NCBI GenBank assembly: GCA_035631655.1
Contig: DASQIH010000181.1
Location: 62,001 to 126,000 of the forward strand
DNA: 64,000 bases
Direction: 5' to 3'
Origin: Gp1-AA122 sp035631655
Lineage (GTDB): Bacteria; Acidobacteriota; Terriglobia; Terriglobales; Acidobacteriaceae
Each line of letters begins with the position of its first letter. Within the stretch, counting starts at the first letter, position 1. Positions 7,368 through 16,378 of the stretch are shown piece after piece. The position numbers and the translations under genes were made by a program. The notes under the pieces are model-generated. The model searched no databases and was not told the origin of the DNA. It was given only the letters and a program-made list of their open reading frames with translations.

Positions 7368-9341
7368 ATGAGCGAACAATTTGGTCGATGGAATTTTGAC
7401 GGACAGTCCGTGGACCCCAGCTACGTGGCCAAAGCCAGGACGCTTTTCGCTCCATACGCTATCGATGCAGAAGCCTTGTGCGTCAAAGGACCTTTCTTTC
7501 TCTTGCACGCCGCGCTGTACTCCACTTTGGAGTCGCGCAACGAACGTCAGCCTCTTGCCTCGCCCACCGGGACGTTCCTCACCTGGACCGGCCGGCTCGA
7601 CAACCGGTCGGAACTCGCCTCCAACAGGGAGCGCATAGCCGAAGACAGGACAACAGACCTATCGATTGTCGCTTCCTTGTATGACAGAGAAGGAACGCAA
7701 TGCCTGGGCCGTCTGATCGGGGACTGGTCGCTGAGCGCTCTGCACTACTACGAGAGAGCGTTGGTTCTCGCTTCTGACTTTCTTGCTTCACATCCGCTGT
7801 ATTTCTTGCTTGCTGAACGCTACGTTGCGTGGTCCACGGTTCTGGACGTGCTCGTTCAACTTACTGACCAAAGTCTCACCCTAAACGAAGACTACGTTGC
7901 CGGTTGGCTCTACGCCTTTCCGTCAGCGGGTCTCACACCGTATCGCGAAATCCAAGCCGTTCCGCCTGCATCGTTTGTCAAAATCAAGAACCGCACGGTC
8001 AGCATAGGAAAGCATTGGGAGTTCGGCCCGCCAATCAACCTGCGCGGCTTGCCTGATTCAGAATACGAACAGCGTTTCCGTCACTTCTTCCGACAGGCGG
8101 TGCGCCGCCGATTGCGTTCTTCGAATCCCATCGTCGCCGAACTTAGCGGTGGAATGGATTCGTCTTCCATCGTGTGCGTTGCGGATTCCATCCTTGCAGA
8201 AACCGCCATCGCGCCGCGCTTAGACACGCTTTCGTATCTCGATGACGCAGAACCCAATTGGAATGAACGGCCATTTGTACTCGCAGTCGAGACGAAACGT
8301 CATAGTTCCGGCCTGCACGTGAACGTCAGCTCCCAGCATGCGTTCCTTCGCGAGCGTGATAGTAGCCGGTTCGGGAGTACGCCAGAGGGCGGCCTAGTTC
8401 CTCCGCCAGCGCAGCTAGAAGTAGCCGCCTACATGGAGAGAAACAACGTCCGCGTCGTTCTCTCGGGCCTTGGAGGCGACGAATGCACCGGAGGAGGCCC
8501 GGATGCCAGTCCAGAGCTTGCGGACCTACTGAGTGAGAGGCGCTTGATGGAGTTCTTCCGCCGCGGACTCGCTTGGAGCCTCTCTGTTCGACGTCCTGTG
8601 ATCTCGGTGTATGCGGCCGCCGTCGCGGGTTTCTTTCCTCAGACTCTCTACCCCTCAAGCCTTTTGTTCAAGGCGGTACCCTGGATTCATCCTGAATTCG
8701 AGCGGCGCCAGCGTGACAACGAGGCGTGTCGACGACTGCGCCTGAGACTCGGCGGGCCTTTGCCTAGTTTTCAGGAAAATCTCTATGCACTCGATTGGTT
8801 GCGCCGGCAGATCTTCTCCGCGCCTTTGCCGGCCACGCACGACCGTCGCTATCCTTTCCTCGACCGAGACCTTCTCGAATTCCTCTACGCTGTTCCTCGC
8901 GAACAAATGGTACAACCGGGCCGCCGTCGCCACCTCTTGCGCCGCGCGTTGCGCGGCATCGTTCCCGAACCTGTGCTCGAGCGGAAGCGCAAAGCCTATG
9001 TTGCTCGCGCTCCAATGCGAGCGCTCCAAGAAGAATCAGAAAAGCTTCGCGATTGGACCAAGGAAATGCGCTGCGCCGACCTCGACTTCGTCGATCTGAA
9101 ACAATTTCATGGTGCGCTAGAAGCAGCACGCGAAGGTGACGACTCACACCTTTGGAGAATCAGCCGTACCCTGGCGCTCGAATCTTGGCTGCGCGATCCG
9201 TCTATTCAGTCGCTACTTTCCCCGGTGCACGGGAATGCTTACCGCCGCTCCGGAAGCCCGACTTTCCAGCTGGGAATATCCACGAAGGAAGGAGGTGAAG
9301 AATATGAAATACGAGAAGCCGGAAATTCTCTGCGTCAATGA
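7368..9341 (+). CDS. Lasso peptide macrolactam synthetase (asparagine-synthetase-like cyclase)
   Basis: A 657-residue ATP-dependent cyclase that in lasso systems adenylates an Asp/Glu side chain of the core peptide and joins it to the new N-terminus. The N-terminal glutaminase-like domain (about 1-200) lacks Cys2, as expected for a cyclase rather than a true asparagine synthetase. The synthetase domain carries the PP-loop SGGMDSSS near residues 259-266, and LSGLGGDE further on. It starts 21 nt after B2. Its last 38 nt overlap the start of the putative precursor gene, so translation may be coupled. Nothing looks degraded. Confidence 0.93.
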   Translation: MSEQFGRWNFDGQSVDPSYVAKARTLFAPYAIDAEALCVKGPFFLLHAALYSTLESRNERQPLASPTGTFLTWTGRLDNRSELASNRERIAEDRTTDLSIVASLYDREGTQCLGRLIGDWSLSALHYYERALVLASDFLASHPLYFLLAERYVAWSTVLDVLVQLTDQSLTLNEDYVAGWLYAFPSAGLTPYREIQAVPPASFVKIKNRTVSIGKHWEFGPPINLRGLPDSEYEQRFRHFFRQAVRRRLRSSNPIVAELSGGMDSSSIVCVADSILAETAIAPRLDTLSYLDDAEPNWNERPFVLAVETKRHSSGLHVNVSSQHAFLRERDSSRFGSTPEGGLVPPPAQLEVAAYMERNNVRVVLSGLGGDECTGGGPDASPELADLLSERRLMEFFRRGLAWSLSVRRPVISVYAAAVAGFFPQTLYPSSLLFKAVPWIHPEFERRQRDNEACRRLRLRLGGPLPSFQENLYALDWLRRQIFSAPLPATHDRRYPFLDRDLLEFLYAVPREQMVQPGRRRHLLRRALRGIVPEPVLERKRKAYVARAPMRALQEESEKLRDWTKEMRCADLDFVDLKQFHGALEAAREGDDSHLWRISRTLALESWLRDPSIQSLLSPVHGNAYRRSGSPTFQLGISTKEGGEEYEIREAGNSLRQ

Positions 9342-9438
9342 CGCAGCGAAGACGATCCAAAACATGCTGAAGAATGTCATCGCAGCGGACAGCTCGAACG
9401 GCACGAACCAGCCGCCCGCGTTTCCGTCAGAAGAGTGA
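9304..9438 (+). CDS. Putative lasso-type RiPP precursor peptide (atypical core)
   Basis: A 44-residue peptide with a very strong ribosome site (GGAGGTGA) about 6 nt before the ATG. It begins inside the last codons of the cyclase. The N-terminus MKYEKPEIL has the Y-x-x-P-x-[ILV] leader motif recognised by B1 proteins. The core is unclear. If Thr17 is the usual -2 threonine, the core starts at Gln19 and its first acid (Asp29) is at position 11, outside the known 7-9 range. If Thr34 is -2, the core is only Gln36-Glu44, with Glu at 8 and 9 but no tail. Being last in the operon, after C, is also unusual. It could make a non-canonical product, or be a decayed precursor. Confidence 0.72.
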   Translation: MKYEKPEILCVNDAAKTIQNMLKNVIAADSSNGTNQPPAFPSEE

Positions 9439-9446
9439 GTGAAACG

Positions 9447-9490
9447 GCCGGGGCGCTTGCAGGCCACAAGCGCCCCGGCACACTTTTTTG
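9447..9490 (+). terminator. Rho-independent terminator after the lasso biosynthetic operon
   Basis: GCCGGGGCGCTTG (9447-9459) pairs perfectly with CAAGCGCCCCGGC (9467-9479), followed by TTTTTT at 9484-9489. It starts 9 nt after the precursor stop. On the other strand no U-tract follows, so it serves the rightward operon only. Confidence 0.95.
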
Positions 9491-9541
9491 GTATTGGACG
9501 CTGCGAGCGACCGGCATCAAGTCGTAGGGCTAGCCGCGTTC

Positions 9542-11776
9542 TCATCTCTGCTTTTCAAGCATTTCTTTCCAGCGCGCATACTGTTCCCGCTTTTCCGGCA
9601 CGGAATCGATCTCACCCTTCAGCCAGAAACTGAACCAGTCGACGTTGCCTTCCTGCGAAGTCATGCGCTCCCAAGGCTTGACCAGTAGATGCGTTGCATC
9701 CGGGAGGTAAATCATGTCGGCTGGGCGGTCCAACATCACCAGCTTCGCGTACCATTCCCAGTTTCCAATGACCGCGGAAATCCCGCCGTATCCCTCGAGG
9801 CGAACAGGAGTTCGCAGCCGATCCACGGTGAACGAAGGCGACCTCTCCCTCCACAGGTCGAGAGTCGCGCCAAAGGGTTCGCCCCCATTGACGGTCATCC
9901 AGTCCCGCTTCGAATACGGATTTACGAGATATTGAAGATATCCGCCGTCAAAGCCGTCCGCCACCGTAGCCGCGGCGAAATGATATGAGGAGTGCGTCAG
10001 CGTGTATTCAACACTGTAGACCGTGCGGCTGAATCCAATGATTCCGACGCGGTTGCGATCAATGAGCGCCCGGCTGTCCAGATAGTCGACCGCTCCTTCG
10101 TACGCGCTCATCTGTCGAGGGGCCTCCTCCGGCGTGCGCCACACCTTCGTGTCCGCCCCTTGCTCAGTCGCGTATCCAATCTGCAGAACCAGGATGTCCC
10201 GAGCAGCAAGCGGTTGCGCTGCAAATGCGCTGTTCCAGGGCCCATTGATCCAGAATTCTTGTCGGCTAAATCCGTGCGTTTGCAAGACAGCGGGATACCG
10301 CGTCCCCGGCCTGTAGTGCAGTGGATAGTAGAGTCCCCCTTCGACTTCATGTCCGTCTTTCGCACGCCAGGTGACTCGTTCCACCTTGGCAAATTGCAAT
10401 TCCCGGAATTGAGGATTTAGGTCCAGCAGCAGCTGTTTCTCTCGATGTTGCGCGTCGCTTACGAAGATTCTCGGGGCTGAATTGAGATCCTGTTCCAGCG
10501 AGACTTCGGGCCGGGCACCTGTCGCGCGCCGCAAATTCGCTGTTGCTTCGCGCCATCCCGCTTCGGTCTTGCGGTAGATAGCGAACCCTCCTTCCGGATC
10601 CTGAGCGGGCGGACGAAGGGACACCTCCCCTGTTTCCGTATTCCATCGATCCGCGATCAGCTGCTTGTCCGACACTTTTGAGAAAGCTCGCGTCGAGGGA
10701 TTTACTTCCACGATGAACGAGTGCGCTTTTCGAGCTTCCAGTTCCTCAGGGTCATTCACATCCAATGGCAAGAATGCCCCGGAGACCACGACCGAGCTTC
10801 CGTCGGGAGACCACGCAGCCGCGCCGAGCGTCAGATCGATGGTCCCGTCCACGATCGGACGCACCTCTCCTGTGCTTGTATCTGCCACTAGAAACTGACT
10901 GAGCCAGGAGAAAGGGCCTCGATTGCGCGACGCCATGGCCTCCGCATGAATCAGCGGGTCCTGGTAGTCCTTCCAACTTGCCGGAACCTTCCGCAGCAAC
11001 ACGTCGAAAAGGACATACTTGCCGTTCGGACTGATTGAGATTTGCTTGAACGCTTCGAAATAGTCTGCGAACACAATGGGAAATGGCTGTCGTCCGGGCT
11101 TCTTAACATAGACCTCTGCGCCGAGCAGCAGACTCGGCTCCTTGCAGTCCTCGAGACTTCTGGGAATGTCGTCGAGAGCCTCATTGATGATGGCGTAGCC
11201 TCGCGCGCATCTTTCGTAGGCTGCTTCGTTGTTCAAACGACTCCGTTCTGCAGCATACGCAATGATTTGTGACTTCGGGTACAAGTCGAAATCGATGAGC
11301 GGCGTCGCATGGTCGGTGAGTTGCTCCATGCGGCTGTCGGCAATCCGCAGAGAATACACTTGCGATGTGCTCCGCGCCTCCCCTAGAAAAACAATACGCT
11401 CCGCATCGATCCATCGTACATTTCGAATTGCGTCACGATTTGAATGAGACCGCAGAGTTACAAGGACCTTTGGCTCGGAAGACCGGAAAATCTCGGCGCT
11501 TTCATAAAGAAGAAGAGAAAATTCTCTTTCGTTTGTCTCGAGAATTCCGCGTTCCACGACGATCACGAAGTGTTTCTTGTCCGGCGAGAATATCGCGACA
11601 CGATTTTTGGATGCGTCTTGCGCCGCGTATTGCGGCTCGGGAACGGTTGCCATTCGGATGGTGTCGGCTACCGTTACGCCTCTTTTCTTGCTCTCTTCCC
11701 CGGCGCTCAACCGGCTTGAAAGAGACATCATCGCCACAACTACGATTCCTATACCCGCAAAGAGCTCCTTTCGCAC
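9542..11776 (-). CDS. S9-family peptidase, probable lasso peptide isopeptidase (Atxe2-like)
   Basis: A 744-residue prolyl-oligopeptidase-type hydrolase. An N-terminal hydrophobic segment at about 7-25 indicates export. A beta-propeller-like region follows, then an alpha/beta-hydrolase domain. The nucleophile is probably Ser583 in GIIGFSRT, and the His is His696 in DATHLL. In proteobacterial lasso clusters lacking an exporter, an S9 isopeptidase next to a TonB receptor opens the imported lasso peptide; the same pairing is seen here. The gene converges on the lasso operon and lies 54 nt after the TonB receptor gene. A generic dipeptidyl peptidase is the alternative, but context favours isopeptidase. 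Confidence 0.82.
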   Translation of the reverse strand: MRKELFAGIGIVVVAMMSLSSRLSAGEESKKRGVTVADTIRMATVPEPQYAAQDASKNRVAIFSPDKKHFVIVVERGILETNEREFSLLLYESAEIFRSSEPKVLVTLRSHSNRDAIRNVRWIDAERIVFLGEARSTSQVYSLRIADSRMEQLTDHATPLIDFDLYPKSQIIAYAAERSRLNNEAAYERCARGYAIINEALDDIPRSLEDCKEPSLLLGAEVYVKKPGRQPFPIVFADYFEAFKQISISPNGKYVLFDVLLRKVPASWKDYQDPLIHAEAMASRNRGPFSWLSQFLVADTSTGEVRPIVDGTIDLTLGAAAWSPDGSSVVVSGAFLPLDVNDPEELEARKAHSFIVEVNPSTRAFSKVSDKQLIADRWNTETGEVSLRPPAQDPEGGFAIYRKTEAGWREATANLRRATGARPEVSLEQDLNSAPRIFVSDAQHREKQLLLDLNPQFRELQFAKVERVTWRAKDGHEVEGGLYYPLHYRPGTRYPAVLQTHGFSRQEFWINGPWNSAFAAQPLAARDILVLQIGYATEQGADTKVWRTPEEAPRQMSAYEGAVDYLDSRALIDRNRVGIIGFSRTVYSVEYTLTHSSYHFAAATVADGFDGGYLQYLVNPYSKRDWMTVNGGEPFGATLDLWRERSPSFTVDRLRTPVRLEGYGGISAVIGNWEWYAKLVMLDRPADMIYLPDATHLLVKPWERMTSQEGNVDWFSFWLKGEIDSVPEKREQYARWKEMLEKQR

Positions 11777-11830
11777 AAACCTGTCCTTTCTGCCTGAACA
11801 GCAGGCATGTCGCGTCCGTCAGTCTGCGGG

Positions 11831-14800
11831 CTAGAACGTCAGTTTTAGCGATAGTTGAAGCGAGCGCGGTCCCCCCTCTTGGAAGAGAGGGTTCAGACCG
11901 CCCAGGCCCTGGTTCAGCATCGACTGCGATGTGAAAAAACGCGGATCGGAGCCGATAAGGGCCGATGGATTTGTGAAGTTTGGGTGATTGAAGAGATTGA
12001 AGGCATCGGTTCGAAATTGAAGATGCAATCGATCCGTCAGAAAAAACTGACGTTGCAACGAGAGGTCCACCTGCGCCAAACCAAATCCGGAGATGTCATT
12101 TCGGCTCTCCGTTCCCTGTCTTCCCGGTGCCGGCTTCGCGAACGCCGCAGGGTTCAGTGACTTGCCTCCCGGCTCCGCTGCGCTTGCGATCCAGATTGGC
12201 TGCCCCACAATCCGGTCTGCCCGGGGAGCAGAGCCCTGCACTGGCGCAGAAACTTTGCCATTGAACGGAAAACCCGTCCGCGCTACCACAACGATATCCG
12301 TAGACCAGTTACGCAAAATCATTCCGTAGCCTTTGTCCTTCGAAGGCGAGGGAAGCGCAATGGACACTGCGCCTGAAAAACTATGGCGCACGTCGAAGTC
12401 CGAAGAAGCGCGATCATTCGCGGCGGAAATCACCGCGCTGGAGACATACTCGACCGTGTCGTTTGAAGCGTTGTCGATGGAATGGGAATACGTGTAATTC
12501 AGCAGAGCTTGAACACCATGGGCCATCGGCTGCCGAAACTGTACTTGCAACGCGTTGTAACTCGAGCTTGCGCCGTTGGTCGTCAGAAAAAAGGTTCCCG
12601 TAAAATCGGCGTTGGGCGCACCAAGGCCTTCCGTACGCAGAAGCTGCCGTCCGGCCTGTCCGACATAAGTGAACGTAAGCGCCCGACTGCCGCTGAACGA
12701 TTTCTCGATAGCCGCATTCCACTGATAGGACCGTGGGAGCGAGAGGCTGGGGGAAAATGCGTTCACGATTCCAGGAAAGGGCGGCTCTTCCGAGATGACT
12801 GGAAGCAGCGGCGTCGGGTCGCCGATTGGGATCGGCGCACCAAACAAGATGTTCTGAACATTGTTCGGAAACCCTGAGGCAAGATTCGCTGCCGCGCCAA
12901 CCCCGAGATCATAGAAGATACCCGCGCCAGCACGAACGACGAGATCGCGTTTGTCCGTGGGTGTCCACGCAATCCCAAAGCGCGGCGCGAAATTTCGGTA
13001 GGTGGTATCCCACACAGACGTTCCGCTTGGCGCTAACGCAATCGCTGCGGGATCAGCGACGTTCGTCCACGCCGCGATCGTTGTGTTGTTTCGCGACGAT
13101 GGCGCCGGATTCACCTCCCAGCGAAGGCCGTAGGTAGCCGTCAACCGAGAGTTGATCTTCCACGTGTCTTGAGCGTAGAGCGACACCGCGCGACTGAGAA
13201 GTTTTGTAGGTCTCGTCGTTATCGGTATGAGCAAATCAGCGGCAGAGGAAGTTACGAGAGACGAAACACTGAAGGACAGATAGTCAAAAAGGTGGTCGTA
13301 GGGGATGGCGTCGAGATAGTTTGCTCGATAGTCCACGCCAAGCTTCAGCAGATGCGAGCCTTTGGAAAAGGCTAGATCATCCAGAACCTCCCGCTGCTGG
13401 TTCCGGTTTCGCGCCAGTGGCCCTGCAAGCAAAAATCCACTGTCAAAGGTGCCGAAGATAACGTGGTTTGATGAATTCGAAAGATCTCCCAGTAGAATCG
13501 CCGGATCGTACGGGACGCTTCCCCCACCCGACGTCAAGCTGTACCGGCTTCCGGCGCTCTGCGAAGAATAGTTGAAGCGCAACACATTTGAGATCCCGGG
13601 GCCCAACGTCAGATTGAGGCCGGCGGTTGCGGTGCGGGTATTCACTTCCGTCGCCTGCGGGTCGTTTATGCCTTGGCCGAGTGTGACAAACTCGGACGGC
13701 GCTTCGTTGTAGCGGCCGAAGATCGAGACCCGATCATTAAAATGATGATCGATGCGGACGCTTCCCGCATCGAGTGTTGCGCTGTCCGAGGCAGTGCCCG
13801 TGAAGACCGCCGTATTGCCATCGGCAGAGACAGCACCATTAGGGACAGGGAACGCATTGAGCAGCGACTGGACGCTCGTTGAACCGGTTGCTCGCGCCCC
13901 TTCCGAAGGAACTGTTTCGATCAACGTCTGTGGCAGACGTAGGCGTGCTCCTTCGTAGGATAAGAAGAAGAAAGTCGTGTTCTTGTGAATCGGCCCGCCC
14001 AACGTTCCGCCGAAATCACTGTGGCGCTCAGGCGCTCTCGATTTTCCGGCGGCGTTCGCGAACCAATCGTTTGCGTCCAAAACGTCATTTCGAAAGTATT
14101 CAAACAATCCGCCGTGCCAGTCGTTGGTGCCTGACCGGGTCGTCAGAAGCACGTGGCCACCAGGCGTGTGCCCAAACTCCGGCGCAAACGAGGAGGTCTC
14201 GACGCGGAACTCTTGCAACGCGTCCACCGAAACAAGACTGCTCGTTCCTCCGATCGCACTGAAGGCCTGGGCATTGCCTGTTCCCGATGCTCCGACAACT
14301 GTGGATGAAGAGACGCCAAAGTTTGCCGACACCCCATCCACCGTAAAGTCGTTCGAGCTGGTGCGTTGCCCGCTGATACTGAACTGTCCGGGCGACTGCG
14401 GCGCCGATGGAGAAATCACGACGCCGGGAGTCAGTTGCAAGAGCGTGTTGAAACTCTGTCCATTCAACGGCAGGTTTTCGACAAACTGCCGGTCGATGAT
14501 CGTACTAACCGACGCATTTTCGGTGTTGACCAGAGGCGCTCCGCCTTGAATCGTGACGACCTCTGACACGGCTCCAAGCGGAAGGGCAAAGTTGATCGCC
14601 AAGGCATCTTGCACGTTTAACGTGATGTCGGGCTTGATGATGGTCTTAAACCCGATCTTCGACACTTGGATGCGGTAGCCTCCCGGCAGAAGGTTCGGGA
14701 CGACGTAGAGTCCTTCGGCATTCGACTTCGTCACGAACTGCACGCGCGTCGCGTCGTTCACCACTATCACTTCTGCACCTGCGATCGTGGCTCCAGTCGG

Positions 14801-14905
14801 GTCAGTAACAATCCCACTGATTGTTCCGGTGGGCGATTGCGCAGCGGATGAACTGGCAAAGAATAGGAATAGAAATAGACAACGATGAATGCTGCGCATT
14901 CGCAA
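11831..14905 (-). CDS. TonB-dependent outer-membrane receptor, Oar-like, lasso-associated
   Basis: A 1024-residue outer-membrane protein. A signal peptide occupies about 1-22 (ending SSSAAQ). A carboxypeptidase-regulatory-like Ig fold follows (GTISGIVTDPTGA, about 26-110), then a plug and a long beta-barrel ending in LKLTF with a terminal Phe. This domain order is typical of Acidobacteriota TonB-dependent receptors. Its position in a sigma/anti-sigma/receptor/isopeptidase operon opposite lasso genes suggests uptake or sensing of the lasso peptide or a peptide complex. That substrate assignment is inference. Confidence 0.9.
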   Translation of the reverse strand: MRMRSIHRCLFLFLFFASSSAAQSPTGTISGIVTDPTGATIAGAEVIVVNDATRVQFVTKSNAEGLYVVPNLLPGGYRIQVSKIGFKTIIKPDITLNVQDALAINFALPLGAVSEVVTIQGGAPLVNTENASVSTIIDRQFVENLPLNGQSFNTLLQLTPGVVISPSAPQSPGQFSISGQRTSSNDFTVDGVSANFGVSSSTVVGASGTGNAQAFSAIGGTSSLVSVDALQEFRVETSSFAPEFGHTPGGHVLLTTRSGTNDWHGGLFEYFRNDVLDANDWFANAAGKSRAPERHSDFGGTLGGPIHKNTTFFFLSYEGARLRLPQTLIETVPSEGARATGSTSVQSLLNAFPVPNGAVSADGNTAVFTGTASDSATLDAGSVRIDHHFNDRVSIFGRYNEAPSEFVTLGQGINDPQATEVNTRTATAGLNLTLGPGISNVLRFNYSSQSAGSRYSLTSGGGSVPYDPAILLGDLSNSSNHVIFGTFDSGFLLAGPLARNRNQQREVLDDLAFSKGSHLLKLGVDYRANYLDAIPYDHLFDYLSFSVSSLVTSSAADLLIPITTRPTKLLSRAVSLYAQDTWKINSRLTATYGLRWEVNPAPSSRNNTTIAAWTNVADPAAIALAPSGTSVWDTTYRNFAPRFGIAWTPTDKRDLVVRAGAGIFYDLGVGAAANLASGFPNNVQNILFGAPIPIGDPTPLLPVISEEPPFPGIVNAFSPSLSLPRSYQWNAAIEKSFSGSRALTFTYVGQAGRQLLRTEGLGAPNADFTGTFFLTTNGASSSYNALQVQFRQPMAHGVQALLNYTYSHSIDNASNDTVEYVSSAVISAANDRASSDFDVRHSFSGAVSIALPSPSKDKGYGMILRNWSTDIVVVARTGFPFNGKVSAPVQGSAPRADRIVGQPIWIASAAEPGGKSLNPAAFAKPAPGRQGTESRNDISGFGLAQVDLSLQRQFFLTDRLHLQFRTDAFNLFNHPNFTNPSALIGSDPRFFTSQSMLNQGLGGLNPLFQEGGPRSLQLSLKLTF

Positions 14906-15027
14906 AGAACCCCCGGTAGTGAGGGATCGGCCCTCACTACAAGGTCTATGCGGAACGGACGTATTTTTGTCTCAAGGATTCTTTGTCTGGAAAAAAGGAC
15001 ACATTACGAACAGCGCGACCAATCGCC

Positions 15028-16338
15028 TCAGGGATGGTTCGGGCTAATGCGAAGCGATGCGAACAGCAATTGCTTTCCGCTTGGATGCGCGCTTCCGCCG
15101 CGCGGCTCGACTGTGACAAAAACAGCGTCAATATCATCCAGCGTTTTCGGATCGTCGGCCTTCAATACCCAGCGTTTCTTGCTTGCATTGTCTTCGTAGA
15201 AGATTCCGAGACTGTGCGCCTGCAGCTTGTCGGGCCCCTTCCGCCCCCAGGCCTGAAACGACTTGGCATTTTGAAATCCCGGTTGTGCATCCAGATCGAA
15301 CGCATAGAAAATCAGCGACTTTCCTTTGGTGTAGAAAACGCGGCCGTACGTCTTCTCTGTTCCTCGGCCGGAAACGTCATGAACGTCGGCCATGTACAGT
15401 TCCCGAGCCCCCATCAGTTCCCGGATGTCGCGATCGTGCTCCAGCAGCTCCTGACCTCTCGCCACTTCGGCATCCTTCTGATCGAGCGCCTGCTCTCGTG
15501 CGCGCACAAGCTGCGTCAGCTCGCTAACCTTAGTTCCAAGAAGCGCCGTCTGGCGCGCGTTCTCATCCCGTTGCGCGATAGCCGCATCAACCGTCCTTTG
15601 GAGCTCGGAGAGTTTCGCCCGGGCGGCTGCAAGTTCCGCGTCGTGACTCGCTGTCGGATCAGCCGTCGTCTGTCGTTCATCCCTGTGGTTCTGTCCGGGA
15701 ACCCTCGGACTAACGACGGCCGTCTTTAAGGAATCTACGATCCTGATCTGCTCGGAGAGCTGGTGTTTTAGGTCGTCAATAATTTTTGAACTATCCGCCA
15801 ACTTCGCCTGCAATCGCGAGCGCTCGTAGCCCGCGTCGCTCACTTGGGCCTCGAGTGAACTCTCAGACTCTCTCAAAGGCAGCGTTGTCTTAAGAGCGGT
15901 GTCAGTGCCATGTTTTACTCCCGACCGATAGGCAGCAACACCCAGAGCCACGGCAAGCAGAACCGCCGCAGCGAACGGCATCCAGATTTCACGCCAGCGG
16001 ATCTGCGAGGGCCGATAGGAATGGCGCCCGCCCCTAGCGGCTTTGTATCCCTTCGAACCCTCCCGACCCTCCTCATCGAGCTGCTTGAAGAGTCTCGCTT
16101 CCGCTTGTTGCGCCGACCAAGTTCTGTCGTCGAAAGCGTCGTCCGAGTCGCCGGCGCGCAATTCTCCAAATGCTGAAGCACTCACGCCTGCCGCGGTCTC
16201 ATATTCGCTTTTCAAGCGGTGGCAATCGGCACAGACCGCCAAGTGTGCGGCCAACTTCGCCTCCTCGTCGTCGCTTAGCTCGCCGGCCGTTGCGGCGGCG
16301 CAGAGTTCCCGGAACTCCTCATGCGGACCCATAATCAT
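15028..16338 (-). CDS. Zinc-finger anti-sigma factor with RskA-like periplasmic domain
   Basis: A 436-residue inner-membrane anti-sigma factor. The cytoplasmic N-terminus has a zinc-binding zf-HC2 motif (HLAVCADCHRL). A membrane segment lies near 112-132 (MPFAAAVLLAVALGVAAY). A long predicted coiled coil follows, with many Glu/Arg/Gln heptads at about 150-300. The C-terminus looks like the RskA domain (SFQAWGRKGPDKLQAHSLG). It lies directly downstream of the ECF sigma gene (40 nt gap) and upstream of the TonB receptor, so it probably holds the sigma factor until an envelope signal is received. ATG at 16332 is an alternative start. Confidence 0.9.
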   Translation of the reverse strand: MIMGPHEEFRELCAAATAGELSDDEEAKLAAHLAVCADCHRLKSEYETAAGVSASAFGELRAGDSDDAFDDRTWSAQQAEARLFKQLDEEGREGSKGYKAARGGRHSYRPSQIRWREIWMPFAAAVLLAVALGVAAYRSGVKHGTDTALKTTLPLRESESSLEAQVSDAGYERSRLQAKLADSSKIIDDLKHQLSEQIRIVDSLKTAVVSPRVPGQNHRDERQTTADPTASHDAELAAARAKLSELQRTVDAAIAQRDENARQTALLGTKVSELTQLVRAREQALDQKDAEVARGQELLEHDRDIRELMGARELYMADVHDVSGRGTEKTYGRVFYTKGKSLIFYAFDLDAQPGFQNAKSFQAWGRKGPDKLQAHSLGIFYEDNASKKRWVLKADDPKTLDDIDAVFVTVEPRGGSAHPSGKQLLFASLRISPNHP

Positions 16339-16378
16339 ACGCCTCGACTTGCCGTGGAATTCTCACTGATGCACACAA

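Noticed and set aside
7368..9341. Cyclase as a housekeeping asparagine synthetase
   Set aside because: It lacks the N-terminal catalytic Cys and lies directly after B1 and B2 lasso genes.
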